Shown here piece by piece: positions 9,993 to 23,150 of a stretch of DNA of 64,000 bases. Positions within the stretch are counted from its first letter, which is position 1. The number at the start of each line of letters is the position of its first letter. Made by a program: the position numbers and the translations under genes. Location: contig NC_050098.1 of NCBI RefSeq assembly GCF_902167145.1, forward strand, positions 17,938,501 to 18,002,500. The letters run 5' to 3'. The notes under the pieces are model-generated. The model saw nothing but the letters and a program-made list of their open reading frames with translations. It was not told where the DNA came from and did no database searches. This stretch comes from Zea mays. Taxonomy: Eukaryota; Streptophyta; Magnoliopsida; Poales; Poaceae.

Positions 9993-11786
9993 GGCACGGC
10001 CGGCGGCGGGGGGGCGCGGGCGCGCGGCCGGCTGGGACCTGGGTGGCGGCGCGACGAATGCGAGCGCGCGGAGCGGGGTTCTCCGTGTCGGGAGGGACGT
10101 CCGCGCGTGCTGCCTCGTGCTGAAGATGGTGGGGAGGAGGGAAGGGCGGAGACGCGGTGGCGACCTGGGATGGAAAGGACGGAGAAAGAAGAATGACCCC
10201 TAATTTTAGTGCTTCCCTATATACTGGGGTCTTGGGGAATGCTGGGACACTAATCATGTTCTTAGGAGTTCTCTAACTTGAAATTGAGGTGTTTTAGAGG
10301 ACATGTTACAAATTGAATTTCACTCGTTACTCTTACGGATTTAACGAAAGTGAATACTACTAGATGCCGGCGTTCTGAAGCAGACAAATTTTATACTGGT
10401 TCTATTCCATTCTTGTGCGAGTGCACACGTAGACTAGAGGGGGGAAAAAGAAAAGGTATCACATAAACTTTGGAATTTAAATTTTCAATTGAAAGATGCA
10501 CACATAGTCCATTTGAATTAAGCCGGAATTCGACATCGCTTTCTTTTGCGTACTCGCTGATAGGAAACCACTAAATAAAGATGGGCAAACCACCATGTCG
10601 CTGTCAATTAATGACTTGTTCCGTGAACTGCCTTTCCTTTACGTACGTTACAGAGAATATCGCTATGGATAGATTTGCCTGTCCGCGTCTGGTACAGTCT
10701 GAAAAAGACCTGGCAATCCATGGTCCACCCAGGGATAGTACACGACATACTGATTTTCCTTTCAACAATGGGCAGCATGTGTTTAAGCCTTTAGGTTGGA
10801 TTTCGGAACATTCTTTAACATTATTTTATCTAACATCATCTAGTTACTAATGGATCAAGTGTTCAGTAACTCACATTACCACAAATAATGAAACATGTTA
10901 TGACAGCAATAGCATAATCTCAACACGTCCTAGAATGAGTAGAAACCAACCAATATCACCTTTGACAGGATTTATAGAAAAATAGCAGTATCAACAATTC
11001 AACATGCTCCAAATAGGTTTATTATAAAATATATGATTGGATCCATCTAAATATGATATTATATATTCTTATATGACGTCATAGATACTAATAATTTTTA
11101 AATTTTATATTTAGTTAAAGTTTAGATTATTTGACTCTTCGAAATAATGATGAAAATCATTTTAAGACAAAGGAAATAAGGTTGTGTCCAACAGATCATA
11201 TATATATATATCATATATATGATCATATAAAATAATATTTTACACTATAGACAACACTGTTTAAAATAGAGAATGACATAGAAGAGTCACTGCAGATAGC
11301 CTGAGCCTGAGCACACTATCTTACAATAAAGCAGCAAGATGAGGACTGCTGAAGAATTGTAATTTATCACAATTGAGTTACAGTTTGGTAAGCACAACCA
11401 ATCATTTGTCGCACTATGTTTCGATTTTTCACAAGTGATGACTTTCTTTCAAGTACAAACAATCGAACTTCAACCCTAGCTAATTGTAACTCATAAACAT
11501 GACAAATATTTATACAATATAAAGGCACCACTCTGGTAGGAAAGCGCCATGTTTATGCAAGCTCGTAGTATATGCCTCTGCAATGATAGTGTAGCCAACT
11601 CAACTGGTTTCTGAAGCACGGATGTTGCAGGCAAGAAAAATACTTGGATAAAAGATCCAAGCAATTACTGATGCCGAGCTGTTTGCCATGGAATGGTGGT
11701 AGGATGCTTCATACCAATTCAGCAATCCCTGCAGGCGCTGTATCATGTGCAGGACACTGCTGACTGCGGATGCCACAGTGGGTGAT
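9993..11786. other. Intergenic region: rhomboid promoter side and IWS1 3' flank
   Basis: The GC-rich stretch up to about 10,200 is probably rhomboid 5' UTR/promoter. The rest is AT-rich, including an AT-repeat palindrome near 11,200. The part next to 11,787 should contain the IWS1 3' UTR. I see no additional gene. Confidence 0.5.
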
Positions 11787-14700
11787 CTACAGGTACTTGA
11801 TCATGCCACGGCCTTCCACGCTGAGCTTTGACGCCTGAAGGTTTTTCTTCTTGGGCGCTTTCAGCTGCTGCAATTTCTTGTTCATCTGCATGTCCAACGA
11901 GAAGAATCAGCTATTGCTCAGTTGGTCCTACTTCAACAGTCAACAAGCATGAAGGAACCCTAGCTAGCTTATGAAGGGAGACAAAGCCAAGATGTTTTAA
12001 GGATGGAAGGAAAACCTTCAGCCGACGCTGGTCTTGGACAGCCTGCTTAGCACGAGCTCGTATCTGCTCAGGGTCAATTTTGGACTGTGGACGAATGACA
12101 AAGTCCAAAGGCGAGGCTTCTGGCCTAGAAGCATGCTGCCTTGAACTACTTTGCCCAGACTTGCGTCTAAATACAAAGCATAAATAAAACATATTAAACT
12201 AACAATTAGAAAATGTTGAAAACATGCATCCAAATATAATGAACTTACTGTGAAAAGTCAGCATCAACATCATCATCTCTGGATTCCATTCCAGAGCTAC
12301 TTGATGGTCTTCATGACAGAGGATAACCAATAAGAACACAAAGTACACACATAATATACAGGACAAGATATAATCCTCAAAAGGCCAATAAGTGCATGCA
12401 CTTACTTCTTCATTTGTGGCCGCCTGTAAGGTGCTTTTTCATCATCATATCTCCTCATGTCTTCAAATCTCGTGCTCTTGTTGAATATTGGTCGACTCTG
12501 ATTTTTTTTACAAGTACCAACTAAGAACCCTTCACAACCACCAAACACAAACATATATGGATACTGAGAACAGACTTACCCATTTATCAACAAGCTCCTT
12601 AGCCAATTTCCTATTTGCAGTGGTCTCCTCATCAGATTTGGACAAAAACATAATGACCTAAATATGCACCATTGGCCAGACTTAGTGCATGACAAATAAT
12701 CTTCTGCAAAATAATTTATATCAGAGGGACTGGTATAAGCATACCTTTCCCAGGCCACTTTTCTTAAGCTGCTCTCTTCGGTCATATTGTTCCAAGTCAA
12801 TTGGAAACTGCAAGAGGCATGAAACTTCCATCAGCAACTACATTCTTGCGCAAAACAAACGAAGTTCTACAATGAAAAAAAAAACTTAAAGATGCCTACA
12901 TCAGCTAATAATTTCAGTACAGCAGATCGAGTATTCATGTTTGGCATGCTTCCATCAGGTAATGGCTCAAGCCAGTTTTTTAGAAGAGTGAGAACTCCAT
13001 GGTCAAGAAATTCCTGTTGAAGATTCTTCCTGTGAAACAGAGATAAACAAAAAAATATTATTGATAGCTATAAACAAATGACAATATGCACTGGGACTAC
13101 AGGAAAGATTCCAGATATCTTACTTGGAGAGAACCTCTATGAGCAGAGGAAGCTTCATAAGTTTGTTAATGGCTGGCTTTGATTGCCGATTCAAATTTGC
13201 ATCTTCTTCAGCTGCTACCTCGAACTCAGCAATGAATTGTTCCACTATAAGACCAATATCTGCACGAGGGCGATCATTCTTCTTCTTCTTACCACCCTTG
13301 AAGAGTCTCTCAATTTCATCATCCTCCTCACCCTCCTCAGCCTATAGTCATCAACCCATATTGTCAGTGATTAAAAAAAGAAAACAAAAGATATCATTTC
13401 ACATGGTGCAATGGCCCAGAAATGACTAGACAGATTTTAAGGCGTCGCCTAGGCGGTAAAGCGGTCCGGCAAGGTAAGGCGTCACCATCACCCTCGCCTT
13501 GCTCCGAGACCTAAGGCGGGTGCGAGTAGAGATGGCCAAACGGGCCACCCGGTCCAGGCCCGGTGAAGCCCGACCCGTTTTGGGCCCGAGCCGCCAGGCA
13601 CGTTAGAAAATCGGGCTGGGCCTTCTAAGCCCGCGGGCTCGATTCCCTGTCCGAGCCCGACCCGCAGCGGGCCTAAACGGGCCGGGCCGGCCCGTTTAGC
13701 ATGAAAAAGCAGACCGAAAAGCGGGCTAAGCGGGCCGGTAAGCACGTTTTAGTGCAAAAAAGCGGGCTTAACGGGCTTAGAGGTAAATGGGTCGTGTCGG
13801 GCTAGCCCATCGTGCCTAGTTTCCTGTCTGAGCCCGGCCCGCTTATTCGTGTCGGGCCGGCCTGGGCCCACATAGAACCGGGCTGTGTCGGGCTCGGACC
13901 GGGCCCAAACATCGGGCTTTGTGCCGGGCTCGCGGGCCTCGTGCTTATTGGCAATCTATAGGTGCGAGAGAGAGCTATGGCCGCTGGCGCCCATGCCAGG
14001 GAGAGGAAGGCGGACGCGCTAGTGGGGGCCTGTGCCGGCAGCCGACGACCTGGAAGGCGCCCAGAGCAGCCGTGACGGCTGCCGCAAGCGAGACCACTGT
14101 TGTGCAGCAACGGGAAAGAACATGGAGGGAAAAGGAGAGGGGACAGGGGAGGGAGGGAGGATTGGTGTCATGCATGGCAGGGGAGTGGCTGGTGGTGGCG
14201 CAGAGGAAGCCTGGTGGCTACGGGAGGGAAGGGGAATAATTGGCTGGAAGGTGTTACCGGGGAGTGGGGAGTGCTAACCTAATTTTAATGGGCTTGCTGG
14301 GCTGATTTGTAAGTTGTTTGGGTTGGTAACCTTTTTTCTTTTTATTTTCTCTCTTTTTTCTCTTCTTTATTGATATTTTCTCCTAAACACTTCCTCAAAT
14401 ATCAATATTTTCTATTTTTAGATATATTTAAGGCGTTGCCTTGCCTTATGACTTATGCTTTATTGCTTTACCACTTAGGGTGTGTTTGGTTGCGGGACAG
14501 TCAGGACAGGGACGTCCCCTAGCGTCCTCTCTCGTCCCTCCAATTTCGGGGGGTAACTGGGGACAACACTGGGATAGTCTTGTCCCAACCTTTGACCCTG
14601 AACCAAACAACATTATTTGAGGGATCGTCTCATCCCGTCCCGTCCTATCATTACAACCAAACACACCCTTAAACAATAGAAGGGGATCGGTCGCCTTAAC

Positions 14701-17684
14701 GCCTTAAAACTATGGAATAGACATATTCAGCCCAAGAAGGGCCTATTATGACCATGGTTTTAGCTTCATCAATGAGGATTAAACTCCAAAGCTTCTATCA
14801 AATCATGCAATGCTATGAAAGGATGCCTAACAGCATACTTAAGTTTATAGGGAACAGCAACCAGTTCTCAGGTTAAGGTTAACGAATGTCAATTTGTCAC
14901 TAGAACGTCTGGCATGGAACACAACCAAGAGTAATACATAAGATACAATTAACCAACAGACATTTGTTTAGCCTGTATGACAATTCAACTTAAAGAATAC
15001 AAAATGGTAATGCTGTAAGGCACCTGGACAATTAAGAAAAAATACCTGTGCATAATGCCCAGGTGAATGCCGCTCATTATCACTGCCATAACGATCAGCT
15101 GGATCAACCCCGGTGTCATCAATGAAATTATCATCATCTATGGTTCTAACACCTTCTTGGTCATCCTGTTCCATCAGATTAGAACATCATGTCAGTGAAG
15201 AGCATTAGTCTACACAAGACAATGAAAATAGTAGTCTAAAAGTAATTAAAAGTGGTATTCACAATGCATAATAAGAAGCATGCTTATTAAGACAGTCAAG
15301 CCGTCAACCCCCCCCCCCCCCCCCCCCCCCGAGTAAAGTAGGCATGTAAGGCGGCGCCATACAAACAGCTTAATATAAAGCACCACTAAAATTCAGAAGC
15401 AAACCACCCATCATATTGCCAGTTCTTAGCATGTAATAACATAATTAGGGCTTCCAGAGTGTTAGTGCACAATATAAAGTGGCAAAATAGCGAATCTGAA
15501 ATCTCTCATCTCTCAAAAGCAACAGATTAGTCTCTAATTCCATAGTATAAATTGATGAGGTAATCCTGCTAGTGCAAAATAAATACAAGTAGCATAAATA
15601 CAGAGAAGAGGCAGGAAAGAAAGCAGAGAATACACAGACTGCAGAGCATATCCAAGTAAAGAGCAGAGGCAGTGCACATGCAAGAAGAGGGAAGCCAAAG
15701 GGAGAGGATGAGATGCTTATGTACGTATCCCGTGACCTTATGACTCCAGACTGGATACAGGACCAACAGAGAAGGAGAAGGAACCGTGAATCAATCAGCA
15801 TAGCAGGAGGACCAGAGGAGGCACCAATCAAGGGCGCAAATTAGTGGAGAAGATGAAGGGAGGCTCAAATCAAAGGACAGAAGCGTTAAACAATGGAGTA
15901 GAAAAGGTGGAGAGGCAAGGTTCTGGCAGTGTGCTGCCAAGAACCAGGTGTGCATCCTTTTCCATTTCCCCTTCCCTGTCAATTGGCACGAGAGAGAAGA
16001 GTTATGGCCTCATGGGACCTGTAAGCGCACAATTTCCGCCAGTGCGTGACTCCTGTCGGTCTCCCAAAATCTCCTGCACCTGTTTTTTCCATGTGTGCAG
16101 CTTCTCTCCCACTCCCATGCCCGTGCTCATGCAGCGTCTGCCTCAGGCCTCTCGGGCCTTCAACAGCACCAAATCACACCTAGGTAACAACTTTTGTTCC
16201 AAAGCGGACGTCATAGCCGAATTGGTCATGCAAGGCTGACACCCAGCCTGGAAACTCGACCCGCCAAGGAAACACCTAGGTGACGACTTAAAAAGCACAA
16301 TAACAAGGTCCAATAGTCTGACTTGATATGCACCTAATATATTTCAACCATCCTGATTCCATAGTAAGTAATTCTCCTTGAGAAAAAAAGGACTTAATCG
16401 CAAAGAAAGTTTTTTATGTAGAGAAGTCAACAGAGCAGCATTTCAGTCATACAATCTCCTTATAAACAAGATATCACGATGCTGCCCGAGTTGTGACATA
16501 GAGGCAAATCACCAAAGTCTACCTTACAGAACTAATCCAGAGGCATATAAATAGACGATAAGCAGTCTGTCAATCCCCTGCATAGTTCCCTTAAAAATGC
16601 TACCTGCAAAACTTTGGAGATGCTACACATCCTGGTCCCAGAGGTTTGGCTACAAACATCATACTAACACCTAAAAAAATGTTCTGAGTACTAAAGGATG
16701 CCGATAACAAGATAACAACCAGATGAACCAACCCCACCAATAACAGACACATTTGTTGAGCTCACCATCAAGAAAACAATTCATGAGAATAAGTGACAAT
16801 TCCAAAAAGCATTAAACACATAAAAAATATAACTAGTATATTCCATGGCAAAGTATCAAAAATAGAGTGATCACTATGGCAGTGCATAGAGATCGAATTT
16901 TCCAGGAACCTTTCATATTAAGTTCACAGTAGTTCCAGCTTCCAACTAGCTAATGCACATATATAGTACAGTAATAAAAGGGCAACAGAAGCAATAATGA
17001 ACTAGCTAGAATTGAAAAGTAACTGAATCGATTTGAAACATTTGGCACACAAACACAATCATAATTACCTCTGAGTCACCACCCGCAATGGTATCCCAGA
17101 GCTCCTGGATCTCCCTCTCCCCATCATCCTGGTCCTCCCTACCGCCTGAGTCCTTCCCTCCTGCTCCCCGCCTGTCCCTCACCATCCCACTATCACTTCC
17201 CCTCCCGTCGTCCTCCCTCCGCCTTTTCTTCTCCTTCTTCTCTTTGCCCGCCCCGCCCCTCGCGAGGTCCCTCAGCGCCGAGGACCCCTTCCTCTTCCTC
17301 GCCTCAGCCGCGGGGTCCGCGTCCTCGTCCTCCAACCCAAAGTCATCGAGCCCGTCGTCGCCGGGCATGCCGCCACCGCCGCCCTTCTTGAGGAGGCGCT
17401 TCCGGGGCTTGGCGGAGGACCCCGCCTCACCGTCGTCGCCGTGGACGGGGGTCGGGGAGCGGCTGCGGGTCCAATCGCCGCCGTCGCCGAGGTCGTCATC
17501 GAGATCTTCGTAGGGCTGTGGCTCAGGAGAGGGCTCCCGTTCGTCGAGGTCCACGATTGGCTCGCCTTCGTCGTCGTAGCTGGGGTGTAGATCGAGGAGG
17601 GGAATCAGAGTGAGGCGTCAAAACCCTAGGAGAGAGACAGAAGGATGGGGGCACGGAACGGAGAGATACTTACTTGTCCCCCAT
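11787..17684 (-). CDS. IWS1: Transcription elongation factor IWS1/SPN1, 11 coding exons
   Basis: Nuclear partner of SPT6 and elongating RNA polymerase II; in plants it also links to brassinosteroid-responsive expression. Exons: 17674-17684, 17069-17579, 15046-15165, 13124-13341, 12900-13029, 12745-12807, 12580-12657, 12406-12497, 12249-12308, 12016-12166 and 11787-11885. All are GT-AG and sum to 1533 nt (510 residues plus stop). The first ~215 residues are acidic, charged and disordered-looking (EREPSPEPQPYEDLDDDLGD). The TFIIS N-terminal-like helical domain follows (about 230-377: PLLIEVLSK, LDHGVLTLLKNWLEPLPDG, RKLAKELVDKW). The basic tail ends GRGMIKYL. Length and domain order match plant IWS1. 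The first exon has only 11 coding bases. The start was chosen because the ATG-to-exon-2 joint (MGDN-YDDEGEP) is in frame with a consensus donor. Confidence 0.95.
13527..13960. mobile_element. hAT-type MITE
   Basis: 434 bp, ends TAGAGATGGCCAA / (reverse) TATAGATTGCCAA, with a perfect 8-bp target duplication GGTGCGAG at 13519-13526 and 13961-13968. Internally it is very rich in GGCCCG/CGGGCC palindromes. Non-coding. Confidence 0.8.
14478..14668. mobile_element. Tourist-like MITE
   Basis: 191 bp with 15-bp perfect terminal inverted repeats (GGGTGTGTTTGGTTG) and TTA target duplications (14475-14477, 14669-14671), as in PIF/Harbinger MITEs. It is nested in the composite insertion of IWS1 intron 3. 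Confidence 0.9.
15308..15330. repeat. Poly-C tract (23 C) in IWS1 intron 2-3 region
   Basis: An uninterrupted run of 23 C in the intron between IWS1 exons 3 and 4 flanking sequence and exon 2. Its length may be unreliable in any assembly. Confidence 0.9.
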
Positions 17685-17845
17685 GGCGACGACGGCGAGA
17701 CGGGATCACAGGAGGCGAAACCTTAGGCGAGGAGAGGAGAGAGACGAACTGGAGCTGGAGGGAGAGGAGGAAGGTCGCTTTGTTTTAACTCAAATCCAGA
17801 CTACTGTCCGTGTCCGTGTCCGTGCCTTGCCACAAATTTTATATA
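17685..17845 (-). promoter_or_regulatory. IWS1 5' UTR / proximal promoter, cut short by a Mutator-like element
   Basis: Only 161 bp separate the IWS1 start codon from the Mutator-like element. The near half is purine-rich (GGAGGCGAAACC...) with a GTCCGTGTCCGTGTCCGTG triplet on the plus strand at 17806-17824. I see no clear TATA box. The transcription start is probably here or within the transposon end. Confidence 0.55.
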
Positions 17846-17929
17846 GGATTTTCAGATATATCTATCATTATGAAAACTGCATATTCTAAATATACCATTA
17901 GAATTCGTTATACATGGTTGATGCCATTA
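17846..17929 (+). repeat. Left terminal inverted repeat of the MULE
   Basis: Aligns along its length with the reverse complement of 35871-35954, with conserved blocks CATTATGAAAA, ATTCTAAATAT-CCATTA and GTTATAC. Confidence 0.85.
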
Positions 17930-18442
17930 TTACATCAAGCAAACTGTTCCGTGCCATTACTTGTGCTTACAGGTATATTGTAGTTTCGTATTTTCCATTT
18001 CACCCCTCACGTAACAGTTAGAACATGCGTGTTCTTCTCATTCCATGGTGTTCTTCACCGTCTCTAGTGTGTTTCCCTATTGTCGACGATCTTGCGGTGT
18101 CAGTCCTTTTACAGGTGTGCCTTTTTTAAGCAGTAAGACGATTATGAAAGATTTTTTGTGACATGCTAATTAAGGCAATTTTGGTGAAGAATATGTGAAT
18201 AAGCGTCTTCAGAATGAGTTGGAGCAAATGAAAATTACATTGAAGGAACCGAAGATTTAGACCAGATGAAGCATCAATTGTCAAAAAAAATAGTGTATGG
18301 ATTTGTAGGCCTTGTAATATTGTTAGGTCTTGTGTTAGTAGCAATTCTAGCTAGGTGAATCTGTGTGTTTTGGAATGTAATGAATCCTCTGAAATTCTAA
18401 TGCATGTGTTCTGATATGTGTTCTGAGTTGGACAATTAAAAT
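17930..18442. other. MULE interior with no recognised gene
   Basis: AT-rich sequence between the left MULE repeat and the minisatellite. No transposase catalytic motif is visible in any frame. Confidence 0.5.
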
Positions 18443-18514
18443 GTGTCACCAATTGAAACAGGATGTATGACTCAGAAGTTCACCAGATCCATCACATTTA
18501 CTTGTTCATCAACA

Positions 18515-18636
18515 GATCCATTACATGCAACTAGTTCATCACCAAAGGCAATACAACCAACTAGATCCATTACATGCACTAGGTCATCACCAAAAGGCAA
18601 TACAACCAACTACATCCATTACATGCACTAGTTTAT
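18515..18636. repeat. 49-bp minisatellite, about 2.5 copies
   Basis: Units start at 18515, 18564 and 18613 (partial), each beginning GATCCATTACATGCA(A)CTAG and containing TCATCACCAAA and AATACAACCAACTA. The array overlaps the end of the transposase remnant in the MULE. Confidence 0.85.
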
Positions 18637-19163
18637 TACAACCATTTTACTGGTTCCTAGAAAGCCTAGAAGATAGCTTCTTAGCAACTTTAACAGGTGG
18701 TGCAGCCTAGATACATGTATGCGCCAAGGGCAACCCTCACGTGAACATCTTGCAATAAACCTTGTCTTATTTGTCTTCAAATTAGAAAATTCAAACCCCC
18801 TTATCACAACATAATGTCTAATAGCTTTCCTACAAGATATAATGTCAGGGAAAAGAGCACCAAGCTCTATTACTGGGTTGGCAGCATCTTGTAGTACCTC
18901 AAAGGCCTCTAGGTCATGGTTAGTTATCTGTGACTCAACATCATCAATGTTCTCAGCTTGGGGTTCAATATTGGGACTGAGCTCTGGGTTATCATCAATG
19001 TTTGGATTGTCATTAGGCTTTGGATTGTTAGCAGGGACAGATTTTACCCCATAGATATACTCATCATTAACTCCCACATACTCCTCTGCATTGTCAAATA
19101 AGTTTGTCTCATCTTCAACATTTGTTGTTGTTGTCCTGTTTTCATCATCTGGGGGTGGCTCTG
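18628..19163 (-). pseudogene. MuDR-type transposase remnant, zinc-cluster part
   Basis: The frame reads from the retroelement junction through an acidic linker into FPDIISCRKAIRHYVVIRGF, NKTRFIARCSREGCPWRIHV. This is the N-terminal MuDR DNA-binding/zinc region of plant Mutator transposases. After WRIHV the sequence diverges into the minisatellite region, so the catalytic DDE domain is missing. It continues the fragment at 35144-35533 on the far side of the 16-kb insertion. After removing the insertion and one target copy, the two parts differ by one reading frame, so a frameshift or a splice joint lies near the junction. Confidence 0.75.
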
Positions 19164-22100
19164 TGAAGCGTCCCCAATCCTCTGGGACTCAAATGTGATA
19201 CAATTACTAGTCCCAGGAGGCTAGTAAATATATTTATACATCAGATGATTACAGATCTGCTTAAACGACAAACCTATAAAGGTGGCGAACAACTTTAAGA
19301 GTTGGTCCACAATTCGGGACATATCATCAGAGTGGGGCTGAAGTAGCCCGATATACGCAGTGAAGCAAATCAGCGGTCCAACAGCCACAGGCAAGGTTGG
19401 GAACAGTCGTAACTCTTACCCGATCCCCTTTTCTAAAAAACAACAAATAAACAAGGGTGAGTACAAACGTACTCAGCAGCCCACCTTCACCCGCGGAATG
19501 GGGAAATCAGATATAATGCACGAAATATGTGGAGCTCAAGATATTTTGCAGAAATAGCGATATTTTATGCAGAGTTGTTTTGAAAAACATTTTGTATTTT
19601 TGCAAAGTGCATCCTCTCCAAAAGGAGCAAGAAGTTTTTCAGTATTATAATAAAATCCCCTGGACTAAACCATCCAGGTACCTCAGCAGTTTCCCACTGG
19701 TTTTCCTTTTCAAAAACAGCTACTGGACTTCCCGTCCACCATAGCTCACGGCTCAACCGCCGGACCTTTTAAAAACCACTTTTCTCAAAAGCACCCTTTT
19801 TGAAAACCAAACATTAATTGCCATACCATACCAGACTCGTCCATTCCTGTGGACACGGACTATTCGAATAGGTTTTCAAACTCTGCGCAGAGGTGTACAC
19901 TTTACCCACTAGTCCGGTTTCTGCGATCTCACCGTCGTGAGACCCGAATGTCGAATCTCTTTCTTTCCTCGCACGTCCTAACCTTAACGGTTATACCGGA
20001 AGGAGTCAGGCCACCACCATGTCCAAACCGGACAAAACATTCCCCCTCTGTATCCTCCTGGTGCTCCCCAGCCTTCATAACCCTGGGGTTGGACCGTACA
20101 AGTTCAGATTGAGTGACTGCCCACACAGTCTCGAGTGGTTGTACTTATCATGAGTACAGGTAGTGAAAGATGACAAACCGGTCCTTATACGAGGGGACAA
20201 TCCTTCTGCTCACGCCTAAACCAGCTGAGCCAACACCTTAGGCCCTCCCCTAAACCAGGGAGTCCCTGATTATCCCACTCACAAGGTGATAAGGGTGAAA
20301 ACCCTTCATCATACACATTTTGAAAAGCATTTTCTTTTGAAAACTCACACCTTTTCTCAAATCAATTGTAACAAATATATCAGGGATTGATAGCGGCAAG
20401 CGGCTGGGTGGCCATAATAACTTGTCTCAAAATCATATCATGCATAAAATAACAGGCTGAGGGTTGTGGTTGAAAAACATAGGTATTTTATGCATCAAAG
20501 GGATCTAGTGAGCTTGCCGTGCTTATCCTGCGAAGGGGGAAGAAGAGCTCGCGGAACTGGCTTCTGGCTCCTGGCATAGACTTGTAGATCTAGCCTCCAC
20601 GAGACAGTACGAACGCTCCGATAACTATGCAACATGAACAAGCAAACATACAAACAAGCAAGTATACCAACAAATATTTAGTATAGTGGTCAGAATAGAG
20701 ATATATGGATGGGTAGAGTCTTGAGTAGAATCTGTGTCATGTGGTGTTGAGATACTACTAGTGGTGGAGCAGAGGTGCTTACCAGGAGGGTGGACTGGAG
20801 GCGAAGCGACACTATGCGTGTAGCCGGTAGAGCGGAGTAACTGAGTGGGTGGGCGTTTGCCTTGGCTGAGGGTGTTGAGTGTGTGTGGAGAGGGAGAGGG
20901 TAACTGGGTGTATTTATAGGTGGGTGTATGTGGTGTAGCACAGTGAAGTTCACTGTTGGTGAGAATAGTGACGAATGAATCGTGTGACTTAGTCTGAACA
21001 GAGAGATTATAGGCAGAATATGGGGTAAGAGTATTTTAGGAGTTTTCTGGATTATGAACCATGCTTATTGGATGACATGGTTGGATAGGGAATAATTCGA
21101 TAAGAATTTAGAAACGAGAATTATTGGAATCTGAGTTTGGAAGCCTGGTTCGAAGGAATCTCAAGTTAAGCGTGCTCAACTTGGAGAAACCTAGGATGGG
21201 TGACCAGATGGGAAGTTCCCACTGGAAGGAAAATCACGGTCGCCGGAGTTTGTAAAACTGGAATATGGGTCTGGCTGGTCTTAGGTGGACTGAACAACAT
21301 GATGGATGAGTAGTTGAAATTTGGGGTGATCGGATGATCGATGAATAGTAACGGTGAATACTAACGGTAAATAGTAACGGTAAAAAGTAACGGTAAATAG
21401 TAACGGTAAAAAGTAACGGTAAATAGTAACAGTAAATAGTAACGGTAAAAAGTAACGGTAAATAGTAACGGTAAAAAGTAACGGTAAATAGTAACAGTAA
21501 AAAGTAACGGTAAAAAAAGTAACGGTGAATAGTAACGGTAAAAGTAACGGTAAATAGTGATGGTGAATAGTTCGTATGAACGAACGGTGAACGATGGATA
21601 TGAACTATGAATGAACGATGAACGATCGAATGATCGAACGAACGGACGATCGGAATTTCGGCAGCATAACGACATGAAAAAGATTATTTGGACGAACGAA
21701 CAGACGAACGGACGAACGAACCATGAACGATCGGACGAACGATCAAACGATCGGACGAACGAACGATCGGAATTTCGGCAGCATAACGGTAGGAAAAATA
21801 TTATTTGGACGAACGGATGGACGAACGATCGAACGATCGGACGAACGGACGAACGAACCATGAACGATCGAACGAACGAACAAACTAAGAACAGGGGGAC
21901 GAACGATCGAACGATCCTTGTGCTAGTGTGTGCTTGTGTGGAACATAGAGTGGGTGTGTGTGGGGGGGAGGGAGTTGCCATGAAATGGCTTGGGGTGGGA
22001 TGAGAGGAGGCCCTTGCCCCTCTATTTATAGCCATGGTGGGGGGATTAGGGGGAGGGATGAGAGGATTAGTGGGAGGATGAGAGGATTAGTGGGAAATTA

Positions 22101-22489
22101 GCATGGATTTGTCTTATATGAGTGTAATTAGCTTGTAGAGCTCAACGTATGACACCAGAGGCATACGTATACGTATGAGCATGAGGAAAGTTATGAAGAA
22201 AATATTTGTAGGGACTTCAAAAATGATTCTAAGGTATTTCTCAGGAAGAAAATACTTGGAGATATATCGGTGCAATATTTGTGCAGTATTTCTGAAAGAG
22301 TTTGAGGGTGATCACTGGGGAAATATTTGTAGTATATTTTGAGGAGGATTTTAGAGAGAAAATAGACCACTATATTTTACTTGCTGATATCAACTTGCAA
22401 ACGAACATCTTGAAACAAAATTTGAAATTCATTTTGAATTTAGAGCAAGTTTGAGAATATTTCAGAGTTTGAATTTTTGGGGTGCTACA
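19164..22489 (-). repeat. G1 3' LTR
   Basis: 3326 bp. Contains a 13-bp tandem array (about 21343-21580), a GAACGAACGATCG-type array (about 21590-21915), and two minus-strand TATA boxes at 22023-22030 and 20912-20919. Confidence 0.9.
21343..21580. repeat. 13-bp tandem array in G1 3' LTR
   Basis: Units alternate AGTAACGGTAAAT and AGTAACGGTAAAA with minor variants (AACAGT, AACGGTGA). The other LTR has a longer version. Confidence 0.85.
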
Positions 22490-22503
22490 AATCTACCCCA
22501 CTT
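22490..22503 (-). promoter_or_regulatory. G1 polypurine tract
   Basis: On the minus strand AAGTGGGGTAGATT immediately precedes the 3' LTR, the place where plus-strand DNA synthesis is primed. Confidence 0.7.
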
Positions 22504-23150
22504 AAAAGGAATCTCGTCCTCGAGATTCGGCTTAGAAGGGTTATAGGTATAGCTTTACTTCAACTACATATCTTCACTTTGCAACTCTTCGAGGAGATGG
22601 AACTTCAACAAAATTTGGCCTTTCAGGAGCATCCGGTTGCTGATTGCAAACGCTGATTCTGGTACTCAAAGATCATCTTCAGGCTTCTAGGTTTCCTTAG
22701 CTTATTGAGGAAGCATCGATGCCAACACGCAAACCTTTCTCTTGCGAACTCCCAGATGGATTCCTTCCTTGATTAGTCTTCTGGTGCTTCATCAACAAAA
22801 CTTGGGTGATCACTTCTCATCCAGAAACTTATATGCTTGGATGATCGGGTCCTCCACAAGCTTGCTACAGGCCTTCTTCTTTTTCTCCATAGCAGGAACC
22901 TTACTGGAACACTACCCCACTTAAAAAGAATGAGGGTAGAACTCTTGAATCTTGGGGATTTGAACTCCTTGAAGTACCTCATAACAAGGGTGTTACAGGG
23001 CCTTCTTCTGCTGTTGCTGCTTGACCAGGCTGCGGAGAAATGACTGTCACAGGGTTGATTCTGGGAGAACCTTCTTCTTATCTTCTCTTCACTATCTTCT
23101 TTTCTCTTCTCACTTTTCACTTTTCACTGCCTCTTTCTTTCTCTTTGCTC

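Larger units (their letters stand above)
13435..14709. mobile_element. Composite inverted-repeat insertion in IWS1 intron 3
   Basis: The ends read TTTTAAGGCG... and ...CGCCTTAAAA, with further AAGGCG/CGCCTT repeats inside. This suggests a terminal-inverted-repeat element of unknown class. It holds two smaller MITEs (13527-13960 and 14478-14668) and a GC-rich stretch at 13969-14280 whose short open frames I do not accept as genes. The outer target duplication is not resolved. Confidence 0.5.

Noticed and set aside
9571..10257. Several GC-rich frames around rhomboid exon 1
   Set aside because: Shadows of exon 1 and its 5' flank; none joins to exons or has a domain.
13919..14282. Overlapping plus-strand frames in IWS1 intron 3
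   Set aside because: GC-rich, low-complexity sequence in a transposon-derived insertion; no domain.
15844..16239. 131-codon plus-strand frame inside IWS1 intron 2
   Set aside because: It lies in an intron on the opposite strand, with no recognisable domain.
17088..17513. 141-codon plus-strand frame antisense to IWS1 exon 2
   Set aside because: Serine/proline-rich shadow of the acidic, GC-rich IWS1 N-terminus.
21361..22035. Long open frame (224 codons) on the minus strand in the G1 LTR, and its copy at 33906-34541
   Set aside because: The translation is a low-complexity run of RSFVRSFDRSS and TVTIYRY repeats produced by the tandem arrays; the frame is open only because the repeats lack stops.
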